In this document: positions 16,769-25,306 of the stretch, piece by piece
Position numbering within the stretch: position 1 is the stretch's first letter
Layout of the letters: each line of letters starts with the position of its first letter
Origin: Fermentimonas sp.
GTDB lineage: Bacteria; Bacteroidota; Bacteroidia; Bacteroidales; Dysgonomonadaceae
Direction: 5' to 3'
DNA: 35,238 bases
Assembly (NCBI GenBank): GCA_028683355.1
Contig: JAQUIZ010000013.1
Location: 1-35,238, forward strand
Notes under the pieces: generated by a model
Told to the model about the DNA's origin: nothing
Seen by the model: only the letters and a program-made list of their open reading frames with translations
Database searches by the model: none
Made by a program: the position numbers and the translations under genes

Positions 16769-16810
16769 AAGGTAGGACATTATGCACAATGCTGTGCTTA
16801 ATGCGATATA

Positions 16811-17566
16811 CTAATCTTTGAACTTAGCTTTAAGAAATTCTCGGTTCAGTCGGGCGATATTTGATATAGAGATGTTTTTAGGACATTCTACTTCACAGGC
16901 TCCGGTATTTGTACAGTTCCCGAAACCCAACTCGTCCATTTTAGCAACCATAGACTTAGCACGTTTTGCTGCTTCAACCTTTCCTTGGGGCAGTAGTGCA
17001 AGCTGACTTACTTTTGCAGATACAAAGAGCATTGCTGAACCATTTTTACATGCAGCAACACAAGCACCACAACCAATACATGCAGCGGCATCCATTGCCA
17101 GCTCGGCCTGATCGTGAGGTATAAGTATAGCATTTGCATCGGGAGTACCGCCTGTGTTTACTGAAGTGTATCCACCTGCCTGTATTATTTTGTCAAAAGC
17201 AGTTCTGTCAACCATAAGGTCTTTAATTACAGGGAATGCAGTAGATCGCCATGGTTCAACTGTAATTGTATCACCTTCATCAAATGTACGCATATGAAGC
17301 TGACAAGTAGTTATATCTTCATCCGGACCATGAGGGTGTCCGTCGATGTAAAGACTGCAAATACCGCAAATACCTTCACGGCAGTCATGATCGAAGACAA
17401 CCGGTTCTTTTCCTTCATTAATAAGGTTCTCGTTAAGAATATCCAGCATTTCAAGAAATGAACTGCCCTGTGAGATATTTTCCAACGGATATACTTCAAA
17501 ATGCCCTTTGTCTTTCGGTCCGTTCTGACGCCAAACTTTTACTTTTATATTGATATCTTTATCCAT
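16811..17566 (-). CDS. sdhB: Succinate dehydrogenase/fumarate reductase iron-sulfur subunit
   Basis: A 251-residue electron-transfer subunit of complex II, bound to the inner face of the cytoplasmic membrane. The [2Fe-2S] ligands are Cys62, Cys67, Cys70 and Cys88 in [10 protein letters not shown] and TTCQL. The C-terminal clusters are bound by Cys163, Cys166, Cys169 and Cys173 ([11 protein letters not shown]) with Cys218, Cys224 and Cys228 ([13 protein letters not shown]). It is the last gene of the C-A-B operon, the gene order of the di-heme (type B) complexes of Bacillus and Wolinella. In anaerobic Bacteroidales such a complex mainly reduces fumarate; sequence alone does not fix the direction. 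Confidence 0.97.
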   Translation of the reverse strand: MDKDINIKVKVWRQNGPKDKGHFEVYPLENISQGSSFLEMLDILNENLINEGKEPVVFDHDCREGICGICSLYIDGHPHGPDEDITTCQLHMRTFDEGDTITVEPWRSTAFPVIKDLMVDRTAFDKIIQAGGYTSVNTGGTPDANAILIPHDQAELAMDAAACIGCGACVAACKNGSAMLFVSAKVSQLALLPQGKVEAAKRAKSMVAKMDELGFGNCTNTGACEVECPKNISISNIARLNREFLKAKFKD

Positions 17567-17607
17567 GATTATTCAATTTTTAAATGTTCTCCTGTTTTAT
17601 CAACAGC

Positions 17608-19551
17608 TTATGATTTGTAGTTTCTCTGCTGACGAACAATAAATTCGTAATCGAGCGGTTCCTTAGACATAACAGGAACATTGTCCTCTCCCTTATACTC
17701 CCAGCAAGAAACATATGAGAACTCATCATCGTGTCTTAAAGCCTCACCTTCAGCTGTCTGGTGTTCAGTACGGAAGTGACCTCCGCAGGATTCTTCTCTG
17801 TCAAGAGCATCGTGAGCAATCAGTTCTCCCATCTCAATGAAGTCGGCAAGTCTGAGTGCCTTTTCCAGTTCAATGTTAAGAGTATTTCCCTCTCCCGGGA
17901 TGCGTACGTTAGTCCAGAAATCTTTCTTGATCTCCTTAATTTCCTCAATGGCCTTTTTCAGACCGGCTTCATTTCTGTTCATTCCAACATATTCCCACAT
18001 TATGTGGCCCAGTTTTTTATGAATGCTGTCAACAGAATGCTTTCCTTTGATGCTCATCAAACGTTCAATTCTTTGATTAATCTCGTTCTCGGTCTTTTCA
18101 AACTCAGGAGAATCCGTTTTGATGCGAGGAACAGAGATTTGGTCTGACAGATAATTCTGAATTGTGTATGGAAGTACGAAATAACCATCAGCAAGTCCCT
18201 GCATAAGTGCAGAAGCTCCAAGTCTGTTTGCACCGTGATCAGAGAAATTAGCCTCGCCAATAGCAAATAACCCGGGAATAGTAGACATCAGTTCATAGTC
18301 AACCCAAATACCACCCATTGTGTAGTGAATTGCAGGATAAATCATCATAGGAGTTTCATAAGGATTGTCATCGACAATCTTTTCATACATCTGGAAAAGA
18401 TTACCATAACGAGCCTCAACCACATCCTTGCCAAGCCTTTCAATTGCATCAGCAAAATCAAGATAAACAGCAAGTCCTGTTGTACCTACACCGTAACCTG
18501 CGTCACAACGCTCTTTAGCGGCTCTTGAGGCCACGTCACGGGGTACAAGGTTGCCAAATGCAGGGTAACGACGTTCCAGGTAATAGTCGCGATCTTCCTC
18601 CTTTATTTCTGTTGGCCTAAGCTTACCATTTCTGATTGCTTCAGCATCTTCTTTCTTTTTAGGTACCCAAATGCGACCGTCATTTCTAAGCGATTCTGAC
18701 ATAAGTGTCAGTTTTGATTGAAATTCACCATGTACAGGAATACATGTCGGGTGTATCTGAGTCATACAGGGATTAGCGAAATATGCACCTTTTTTGTAAC
18801 ATTGCCATGCTGCAGAGCCATTTGAAGTCATAGCATTTGTTGAAAGGAAGAATGCATTACCATAACCTCCCGTGGCAATAACAACAGCATGAGCACCAAA
18901 ACGCTCAAGTTTACCTGTAATAAGGTTACGTGCAATAATACCACGTGCACGGCCATCAATAATTACCAGGTCTACCATCTCATAACGAGTATAAAGCTTT
19001 ACCTGTTTTTTATTCACTGCACGGCTCAGAGCAGAATAAGCTCCAAGAAGCAGCTGCTGTCCGGTCTGTCCTCTCGCGTAGAATGTTCTGGATACCTGCG
19101 AGCCGCCAAATGAGCGGTTAGAAAGCAAACCTCCATATTCCCTTGCAAATGGTACACCTTGTGCAACACATTGATCAATAATTTCATTCGATACTTCAGC
19201 AAGACGATATACGTTAGCTTCACGGGCGCGGTAGTCACCACCTTTTATAGTGTCATAGAATAGACGATATACAGAGTCACCGTCGTTTGGATAATTCTTA
19301 GCAGCATTTATACCACCCTGAGCTGCAATTGAGTGAGCTCTTCTGGGTGAATCCTGAATACAGAAGTTAAGTACGTTGAAACCTTGTTCTCCAAGTGTAG
19401 CGGCTGCTGATGCGCCACCAAGCCCTGTACCGACAACAATCACATCCAGTCGCCTTTTATTGGCAGGGTTAACCAGTTTCTGGTTATTTTTGTAGTTTGT
19501 CCATTTCTCAGCTAGTGGCCCTTTTGGTATTTTAGAATCTATCTTATTCAT
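17608..19551 (-). CDS. sdhA: Succinate dehydrogenase/fumarate reductase flavoprotein subunit
   Basis: A 647-residue FAD-carrying catalytic subunit that interconverts succinate and fumarate. The dinucleotide motif GTGLGG is at 41-46. The segment around [15 protein letters not shown] contains the His that normally carries covalent FAD. Active-site blocks are visible as [22 protein letters not shown] and [18 protein letters not shown]. The family in epsilonproteobacteria and Bacteroidota is of about this length. It lies between the cytochrome b and iron-sulfur subunit genes with short gaps (19 and 41 nt). Confidence 0.98.
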   Translation of the reverse strand: MNKIDSKIPKGPLAEKWTNYKNNQKLVNPANKRRLDVIVVGTGLGGASAAATLGEQGFNVLNFCIQDSPRRAHSIAAQGGINAAKNYPNDGDSVYRLFYDTIKGGDYRAREANVYRLAEVSNEIIDQCVAQGVPFAREYGGLLSNRSFGGSQVSRTFYARGQTGQQLLLGAYSALSRAVNKKQVKLYTRYEMVDLVIIDGRARGIIARNLITGKLERFGAHAVVIATGGYGNAFFLSTNAMTSNGSAAWQCYKKGAYFANPCMTQIHPTCIPVHGEFQSKLTLMSESLRNDGRIWVPKKKEDAEAIRNGKLRPTEIKEEDRDYYLERRYPAFGNLVPRDVASRAAKERCDAGYGVGTTGLAVYLDFADAIERLGKDVVEARYGNLFQMYEKIVDDNPYETPMMIYPAIHYTMGGIWVDYELMSTIPGLFAIGEANFSDHGANRLGASALMQGLADGYFVLPYTIQNYLSDQISVPRIKTDSPEFEKTENEINQRIERLMSIKGKHSVDSIHKKLGHIMWEYVGMNRNEAGLKKAIEEIKEIKKDFWTNVRIPGEGNTLNIELEKALRLADFIEMGELIAHDALDREESCGGHFRTEHQTAEGEALRHDDEFSYVSCWEYKGEDNVPVMSKEPLDYEFIVRQQRNYKS

Positions 19552-19570
19552 AATGTTTGATTTTCTTAAG

Positions 19571-20245
19571 TTAAGCTAATAAGTTGGAATACCCTAGGTG
19601 CATAAGCACTGCTACTGCAATAAATCCAATACAGATAAATGCTGACAGGACATTTCCAATCATTTTAATACGTTTCATCCAGATGTCGTTGTTCCATCCC
19701 ACTGTATGCAGGGCACTCCAGAAACCGTGTGTGAGGTGAAACCAAAGAGCTATAAAAGCAACAACGTATAGAATTACTACCCAGATGTTTGAAAAGACCT
19801 CTTCTACAAGCTGAGCGCTGTCATGACGTGCTCCTTCAATCATAAATAATTCTTTAAACTGCATCTGATACCACATCTGATACAGGTGCAATACTAAGAA
19901 AAGAGCGATTACAAGACCCAGGACAAACATGTTTTTTGATGACCATGTTGCCGGGGTTTTGCTGGATGATTCATACCTTATATTTCCGCGTGCTTTCCTG
20001 TTTTGTAATGTCAGGAAGATGGAGTAAATAATATGAACCCCGAAACCAAAAAAGATGACAATAGTACCGACAATTGCCCACCAGTTTGCTCCCAGCATTT
20101 CATTCGCCAGGAAATTGTAGGTTTCGTAGTTGAAAATAAGTACCAGGTTCATACAAACGTGGAACAATAAGAACAGGATCAGGAATAATCCGGATAAGCT
20201 TTGCACAAACTTCCGCCCGATTGATGATTTGATTAACCAACTCAT
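19571..20245 (-). CDS. sdhC: Succinate dehydrogenase/fumarate reductase cytochrome b subunit
   Basis: A 224-residue membrane anchor with five predicted helices (near 14-36, 55-80, 105-128, 152-175 and 195-216). Candidate axial ligands for two b hemes are His29, His71, His120 and His170 or His173, as in the B-type complexes that need a single large anchor and no SdhD. That matches the absence of a fourth gene in the operon. Such complexes use menaquinone, the quinone of this phylum. It is the first gene of the operon and reads divergently from trpS. Confidence 0.95.
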   Translation of the reverse strand: MSWLIKSSIGRKFVQSLSGLFLILFLLFHVCMNLVLIFNYETYNFLANEMLGANWWAIVGTIVIFFGFGVHIIYSIFLTLQNRKARGNIRYESSSKTPATWSSKNMFVLGLVIALFLVLHLYQMWYQMQFKELFMIEGARHDSAQLVEEVFSNIWVVILYVVAFIALWFHLTHGFWSALHTVGWNNDIWMKRIKMIGNVLSAFICIGFIAVAVLMHLGYSNLLA

Positions 20246-20549
20246 AAAGTTCTAATTTAATGATTAATTTTAATATAATTTTCTTTGAATTTTAAAACAA
20301 GTGCTATTCAATCCTTACAAATTTCCTGTACAACTAATTGAATAATATCGTTTAAGGTGCAGCCCTTAACTTTATAGTACAAAAATAGTACATTTAACCG
20401 TCAAAAAAGAATGATTTAAAGAAATATTTCTTTAATAGGTTCTTTTAACTTCTCAATACTCAAAGATAGATTATACATATCACTACACAAAACTCTTTTT
20501 ATAAATAATTTATTACCTTTGCGACTTTAACAAAAATGAAATTACTTTT
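20246..20549. promoter_or_regulatory. Divergent intergenic region between sdhC and trpS
   Basis: These 304 nt hold no gene. The minus strand has a -7 box TATTTTTG at 20380-20387 for sdhC. It lies between two copies of ATAGTACA (20374-20381 and 20385-20392, 11-bp period). A small hairpin TTAAGG/CCTTAA (20352-20357 with 20364-20369) would sit right at the 5' end of the sdh transcript. The plus strand has TACCTTTG at 20514-20521 for trpS. Neither -7 box has a clean TTG at the expected distance. Confidence 0.5.
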
Positions 20550-21539
20550 ATGGATATTGTTTTAAGTGGAATACGTTCAACCGGTAAATTACATCTGGGT
20601 AATTATTTTGGGGCACTGCTCAATTTTACAAAGATGCAGGATGTAAGCAGATGCTATTTTTTTATTGCAGACATTCATTCACTTACTACACATCCCGATC
20701 CCAAGTTACTTCATCAAAACGTTAAAAACGTACTCGTAGATTATCTTGCTGCCGGAATTGATCCTGAGAAATCCGTTATATATGTACAGAGCGATTTACG
20801 CGAAACGATGGAGCTTTATCTTTATCTGAACATGCACGCGTATATGGGCGAATTGGCTAAAACAGCTTCATTTAAGGAAAAGGCTCGTAAGCAACCCGAA
20901 AACGTTAACGCCGGTCTTCTTACGTATCCTACACTTATGGCTGCCGATATTCTCATTCATAATGCTGATAAAGTTCCTGTTGGTAAAGACCAGGAACAGC
21001 ACCTCGAAATGACACGCAAGTTTGCAAGACGTTTCAATAACTTCTATGGTGTTGAATACTTTAAAGAGCCTGTTGCTTACAATTTCGGGAAAGAGCTTGT
21101 AAAAATACCGGGTCTGGACGGAAGCGGCAAAATGGGTAAATCAGAAGGAAATGCAATTTACCTGAGTGATTCACCTAAGGAGATAGAGAAAAAGGTGAAA
21201 AAAGCGCTAACAGATTCAGGTCCGTCATTACCAAACTCAGTTAAGCCTGATTATATTGAAAACCTGTTCACAATTCTAAATGTAGTTTCAACCGAAGAAG
21301 TAGTAAATCATTACGAAGAGCAATGGAACAAGTGCGAAATTAGGTACGGCGACCTCAAAAAGCAGTTAGCCGAAGATATAATTAAGGTAACAACACCTAT
21401 AAGGGAAAGAATACTTGAGATTTACAAAGATGATGATTATCTGCGAAAAGTAACACGTGAAGGTGTTGAAAAGGCAAGGGAAAATGCATCAAAAACTATT
21501 GCTGATGTAAGAGAAATAATGGGATTCAAGAAGTTTTAA
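20550..21539 (+). CDS. trpS: Tryptophan--tRNA ligase
   Basis: A 329-residue class I aminoacyl-tRNA synthetase that charges tRNA-Trp. The HIGH motif is HLGN (15-18) after SGIRSTGKL, and the KMSKS loop is KMGKS (194-198). ADIHSLTTH and KVPVGKDQEQHLEMTRKFARRFN, with the usual ATP- and Trp-site residues, are clearly readable. The length is standard for bacterial TrpRS. It is followed after 17 nt by a DUF2156 gene on the same strand, so the two are probably co-transcribed. The start is supported by the -7 box 28 nt upstream. Confidence 0.98.
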   Translation: MDIVLSGIRSTGKLHLGNYFGALLNFTKMQDVSRCYFFIADIHSLTTHPDPKLLHQNVKNVLVDYLAAGIDPEKSVIYVQSDLRETMELYLYLNMHAYMGELAKTASFKEKARKQPENVNAGLLTYPTLMAADILIHNADKVPVGKDQEQHLEMTRKFARRFNNFYGVEYFKEPVAYNFGKELVKIPGLDGSGKMGKSEGNAIYLSDSPKEIEKKVKKALTDSGPSLPNSVKPDYIENLFTILNVVSTEEVVNHYEEQWNKCEIRYGDLKKQLAEDIIKVTTPIRERILEIYKDDDYLRKVTREGVEKARENASKTIADVREIMGFKKF

Positions 21540-21556
21540 TTGAATTAACCGAATAT

Positions 21557-22456
21557 ATGCTAACATTCAGATCATTAGAGCTAGAAGACAAAGATTTAAT
21601 CAATTCATACCTCATAAACCAGAACTATAGAGTTTCAGACCTTTGCTTTGTAAATCTATATGCATGGGAAAAAAAATTCAACACACAATTTGCAGTTTAC
21701 GATGACTGGCTGTTTATCAGATTTAAAGATAACTATGGCAGAAATTCCTACCTTAAACCAATAGGAAAAGGAGATATAAGAAAAGGAATAGAAATCATCG
21801 TAGATGATCATAAGCAGTTCGATACAGTTTTTCAAATTCGGGGTGTTACTCAAGAGATGATAGATGAGATTGAGGAAGCTATGCCAGGAAAGTTTAATTA
21901 TAAGCTGAACATGAGTGTCTCAGATTATATCTATACTTCAGAAAAACTAATTCACCTTAAAGGTAAGAAGCTGCAAAGTAAGCGCAACCATATCAATAGG
22001 TTTATGCGTGAGAACGAATGGAAGTACAAAACACTTACCGGGAATCCGGAATTGGTGAGAGAGTGCAAAAGTATGCTGGATAAATGGATGGCAATCAACT
22101 CAGAGGATAAAGATCCATCAATTGATTACGATGATTTTGCCACAAAAATAATGCTCGAAAACTTTGAGTATCTGAACCTCAAAGGCGGTCTTATTTGTGT
22201 AAATAATGAAATAGCTGCTTTCTCTATTGGTGAAGTTCTGACAAAAGATACTGTAGTTGTTCATGTTGAAAAAGCATTTACTTCAATACATGGCGCATAT
22301 ACAATCATGAATCAGCAGTTTGTTATAAATGAAGCTGCTGATTTTTTGTATATAAACCGTGAAGAAGATATGGGAGTAGAAAATCTTCGTAAGGCAAAAC
22401 TATCCTATCAGCCAGATATTTTGCTCGAAAAATATAATGCAAGATTTAAAGAATGA
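21557..22456 (+). CDS. DUF2156 (phosphatidylglycerol lysyltransferase C-terminal-like) protein
   Basis: A 299-residue soluble protein related to the catalytic half of MprF, the enzyme that moves an amino acid from tRNA to phosphatidylglycerol. Visible segments are FVNLYAWEKKFNTQFAVYDDWLFIRF near the N-terminus, KKLQSKRNHINRFMRENEWKYK in the centre and EKAFTSIHGAYTIMNQQFV with a final EEDMGVENLRKAKLSYQP. The last block is characteristic of the family. There is no membrane domain in this protein. The family covers proteins of unknown substrate in Bacteroidota, so lipid aminoacylation is not proven. It is adjacent to trpS and precedes another GNAT-fold gene. Confidence 0.85.
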   Translation: MLTFRSLELEDKDLINSYLINQNYRVSDLCFVNLYAWEKKFNTQFAVYDDWLFIRFKDNYGRNSYLKPIGKGDIRKGIEIIVDDHKQFDTVFQIRGVTQEMIDEIEEAMPGKFNYKLNMSVSDYIYTSEKLIHLKGKKLQSKRNHINRFMRENEWKYKTLTGNPELVRECKSMLDKWMAINSEDKDPSIDYDDFATKIMLENFEYLNLKGGLICVNNEIAAFSIGEVLTKDTVVVHVEKAFTSIHGAYTIMNQQFVINEAADFLYINREEDMGVENLRKAKLSYQPDILLEKYNARFKE

Positions 22457-22525
22457 TCTGTTTGTGATTCTCAGTATGTAAAGAGGATCAGATTTTAAAC
22501 CCTAACAAATTAAATCAATATTGCG

Positions 22526-23404
22526 ATGATTCAGTTTGCCGATGATTCAACAAAACAGCTGGTCTGGGACATGTGGAAATCAGTTTTCGGAGATTCTGAT
22601 GATTACATGCAGATATACTTCAGGCATAAATATCTAAATGAAAACACCCTGATCTTCTTTGAGGATGATAAAGGTGTTTCATCTCTTCAAATGCTGCCCT
22701 ATCAATTCACTTTCTGCGGACAGGAGATTCCGGTTTGTTATCTTTCCGGTGTTGCTACACTAAACGACTATAGAGGAAAAGGCTATGCCCGCGAGTTATT
22801 GATGCGAAGCTTTGAAGTAGCCGGAGAAAGAGGAATACCATTGGTTATTCTGGTGCCTCAGGAGGACTGGTTGTTTAGTTTCTACGATAAATTCGGGTTT
22901 GCTCAAGCATTTGATAGAGGAAATGAAGATTTACAATCATTAAAGGAGATAATTGATAATAGTCAGGGAAATCTATACAGTGCTTATAAAGAGTTCGACG
23001 CACTCTACCGCAGTAATGATATGACAGTTCAGAAATCCTATAGTGATTTCGAAGCCATTGTAGAAGAGGCGGAGCTGTTTGACTTCCCTCTAAAAAGAAA
23101 TCTCAGAGGGATGGCACGAATTATCGATGCAGAGTCTTTAATCAATATTTTTGCCGGGATGTACAAAGATAAGTCGTTTACAGTTAAGGTCAGGGACGAG
23201 ATGCTTGAAGTTAACAACACGACGTATCAAGTTTCAATGGGTCAGGTTCAAAAGAATCCTGCCAGTATTATAGAGCCTCTATTGGATTTAGATATCAGAG
23301 AGCTGGCGCAATTACTTATGGGCTTTCATACTTCAGAAAAAACAGTCCCTCTCAATTCACTTTTTCCTGAGAAAATACCAGTAATGAACCTGATGCTGGA
23401 ATAA
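22526..23404 (+). CDS. GNAT family N-acetyltransferase
   Basis: A 292-residue protein with an N-terminal GNAT domain. The acetyl-CoA pyrophosphate loop is RGKGYA (83-88) after the strand CYLSGVATLNDY, and a second conserved strand GIPLVILVPQEDWLFSFYDKFGF follows. The C-terminal half (about 165-292) is longer than in simple GNAT enzymes and resembles the Eis-like arrangement with an SCP2-like end domain. The substrate is unknown. It follows the DUF2156 gene after 69 nt and ends 2 nt from the convergent corA stop, with no terminator between. Confidence 0.88.
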   Translation: MIQFADDSTKQLVWDMWKSVFGDSDDYMQIYFRHKYLNENTLIFFEDDKGVSSLQMLPYQFTFCGQEIPVCYLSGVATLNDYRGKGYARELLMRSFEVAGERGIPLVILVPQEDWLFSFYDKFGFAQAFDRGNEDLQSLKEIIDNSQGNLYSAYKEFDALYRSNDMTVQKSYSDFEAIVEEAELFDFPLKRNLRGMARIIDAESLINIFAGMYKDKSFTVKVRDEMLEVNNTTYQVSMGQVQKNPASIIEPLLDLDIRELAQLLMGFHTSEKTVPLNSLFPEKIPVMNLMLE

Positions 23405-23406
23405 AA

Positions 23407-24351
23407 TCACAACCATTTTTTCTTCCTGAAATAGAGCAGGATAAGCAGGGAGGAGAGTACCATTAAAATTAATGCACCCGGGTAGCCCCACTTTTTATCC
23501 AGCTCAGGCATGAAATCAAAGTTCATTCCATAAATGCTGGCAATCAGGGTAGGCGGCATGAATATTACTGAAACAATCGTAAATATTTTGATAATCTTAT
23601 TCTGCTCAATATTTACATACCCCAAGAAGGCATCCTGCAAATAATCAAGGCGGTCGAAACTAAATTTAATGTGTTCAATAAGTGAATTTATGTCCTTAAT
23701 TATGATAGTAAGCTTTGGCTGCAGTTCCCCGGATATAAATTCACTTCTTAACATACTGGAGATAACCCTTTGCTTATCTATTATATTTTCACGAAGCAAC
23801 ATAGTCTTTTCCTGAAGGTTCTTGATTTCAGAGAGAAGTTCTTCGTCTGCATCCCTCAGTGATATAGAATTACTCAGTTGTGTAACTTTCTGAGTCATAT
23901 TCTCAATCATGTCAGCATCAAAATCTACACGTGTTTCAAGCAGTGCAACAAGTACGTGTGCTCCAGTAGGGTAGTTCTTAGGATTGGCAGATATTTTTTT
24001 TACTGTTTCGTGAAAAGATATAAGCTCCTCACTTCGTACAGTTACAAGTATATTATTTTTTAAAATAAAGGATACAGGATCCGTTTCGAAATTAGATAAA
24101 AGGAAGTTGGAGTTAACCACGAGAGTGTCAGTAGTTTCTATATATCGTGAAGACATCTCGATTTCTATCATCTCTTCTTCTTCCTGAATATATATCTTGA
24201 GAAAATCTTCAAGTTCGTTTTCAACTTCCTCATCAACGTCCATAAGGTCAATCCATAAAAAATTATGTATGGGGTTAGATTTCAGGAAATCCAGGCTGCG
24301 GCTTAATCTCACGATACCGTCTTTATGATAGAATAATTTTATATCCGCCAT
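23407..24351 (-). CDS. corA: CorA-family divalent metal ion transporter
   Basis: A 314-residue CorA-type channel for Mg or related ions. The cytoplasmic N-terminal domain is followed by a long helical stalk (about 140-250). The first membrane helix (near 256-274) ends in the signature YGMN, with GMN at 275-277, and continues FDFMPELDKKWGYPGA; the second helix spans about 292-308. A positively charged tail RKKKWL closes the protein, as in the family. It lies 49 nt downstream of rsmA on the same strand and may share its transcript. Confidence 0.95.
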   Translation of the reverse strand: MADIKLFYHKDGIVRLSRSLDFLKSNPIHNFLWIDLMDVDEEVENELEDFLKIYIQEEEEMIEIEMSSRYIETTDTLVVNSNFLLSNFETDPVSFILKNNILVTVRSEELISFHETVKKISANPKNYPTGAHVLVALLETRVDFDADMIENMTQKVTQLSNSISLRDADEELLSEIKNLQEKTMLLRENIIDKQRVISSMLRSEFISGELQPKLTIIIKDINSLIEHIKFSFDRLDYLQDAFLGYVNIEQNKIIKIFTIVSVIFMPPTLIASIYGMNFDFMPELDKKWGYPGALILMVLSSLLILLYFRKKKWL

Positions 24352-24400
24352 GTCTGTTATTTTAAATCTTGTTCCTAAAATGAACTTATCTCTCCGGCTG

Positions 24401-25186
24401 CTAGGCTTTACTTACCAAAGGCTCCAAAAGATTGGTCAGCTGTTCGAATTGTTCTATCGACAACTGCTCAGGTCTTTTAGTCAATATCGAATCTTCTGGT
24501 AGTACGCTATCTTCTTTTAATAGTGATTTGATAGAATTGCGCAGCATTTTCCTGCGTTGGTTAAAACTAGTCTTCACTACTGTTTTAAATAATTTCTCGT
24601 TGCAATTGAGTTGCTTTCTATTGTTACGAGTGAGTCTCACAACTGCCGACTTGACCTTAGGCGGAGGAATAAACGCTTGTTCGTTCACCGTGAAAAGATA
24701 TTCAATATCATACCATACCTGCAATAATACGCTAAGTATTCCGTAGGCCTTTTTCCCTGGTGATGCAGTCATGCGTTCCGCAACCTCCTTTTGTATCATA
24801 CCTGAAACACATGGGATATTTTCCTTGTAATCCAGTACCTTAAAAAAGATTTGCGATGAAATATTATAAGGATAGTTGCCAATAATGCAAAAATTTCCAT
24901 CATACAGCTGCTTAAGGTCCATCTTAAGGAAATCCTGCTGAATAATCCTTCCTTTAAGTTCAGGAAAATGCTCAATCAGGTAGGCAATTGATTCGTAGTC
25001 AATTTCCACAACTGTAAGGTCTTTACCTTTTTGAATCAGGTATTGGGTGAGCATACCGGTGCCACCTCCAACTTCCAGTACCGGAAGAGCCGGATAGTCA
25101 TCAAGTGTCGATGCTATTCGTTTTGCAATCTCATGATCTTTGAGAAAATGCTGCCCGAAGCTTTTTTTTGCTTTTACCTGAAACAT
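24401..25186 (-). CDS. rsmA: 16S rRNA (adenine(1518)-N(6)/adenine(1519)-N(6))-dimethyltransferase
   Basis: A 261-residue KsgA/RsmA methyltransferase that dimethylates two adjacent adenines near the 3' end of 16S rRNA during 30S maturation. It starts with KKSFGQHFLKD (7-17). The SAM-binding loop is LEVGGGTGML (37-46), the acidic ribose contact is in VVEIDYES, and the target-adenine motif IV is NYPYNIS (104-110). The C-terminal helical domain contains SFNQRRKMLRNSIK. Its promoter region overlaps that of the divergent membrane-protein gene. Confidence 0.98.
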   Translation of the reverse strand: MFQVKAKKSFGQHFLKDHEIAKRIASTLDDYPALPVLEVGGGTGMLTQYLIQKGKDLTVVEIDYESIAYLIEHFPELKGRIIQQDFLKMDLKQLYDGNFCIIGNYPYNISSQIFFKVLDYKENIPCVSGMIQKEVAERMTASPGKKAYGILSVLLQVWYDIEYLFTVNEQAFIPPPKVKSAVVRLTRNNRKQLNCNEKLFKTVVKTSFNQRRKMLRNSIKSLLKEDSVLPEDSILTKRPEQLSIEQFEQLTNLLEPLVSKA

Positions 25187-25215
25187 TGATTTATAATGAT
25201 TATTCCTTATCTTTG
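25186..25215 (+). promoter_or_regulatory. Promoter of the membrane protein-pepD operon
   Basis: TTG at 25186-25188 and, after 19 nt, TATCTTTG at 25208-25215 match the Bacteroidota consensus exactly. The predicted start is near 25222. This rules out the ATG at 25196 as start of the downstream gene and points to the ATG at 25307. Confidence 0.65.
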
Positions 25216-25221
25216 CCGCCG

Positions 25222-25229
25222 CAAAGGTA
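25222..25229 (-). promoter_or_regulatory. Candidate -7 element of rsmA
   Basis: On the minus strand TACCTTTG (25222-25229) matches TAnnTTTG. The nearest TTTG upstream (25253-25256) is 23 nt away, longer than usual. A start near 25215 would leave a leader of about 29 nt for rsmA. It faces the plus-strand promoter, and the two overlap. Confidence 0.5.
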
Positions 25230-25306
25230 ATATTTTATTACTTAAAACCGGGCAAACCTGTTCTAAAAAAACAACATACACCAATATTACATTTCTCTGC
25301 CGTAAT

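Noticed and set aside
22446-22497. Possible terminator after the DUF2156 gene (ATCTG/CAGAT)
   Set aside because: Only 5 bp with a loop of nearly 30 nt; too weak to report.
25196-25306. ATG start giving a 375-residue membrane protein
   Set aside because: It lies upstream of the predicted transcription start; the added residues come from promoter DNA and do not resemble the family.
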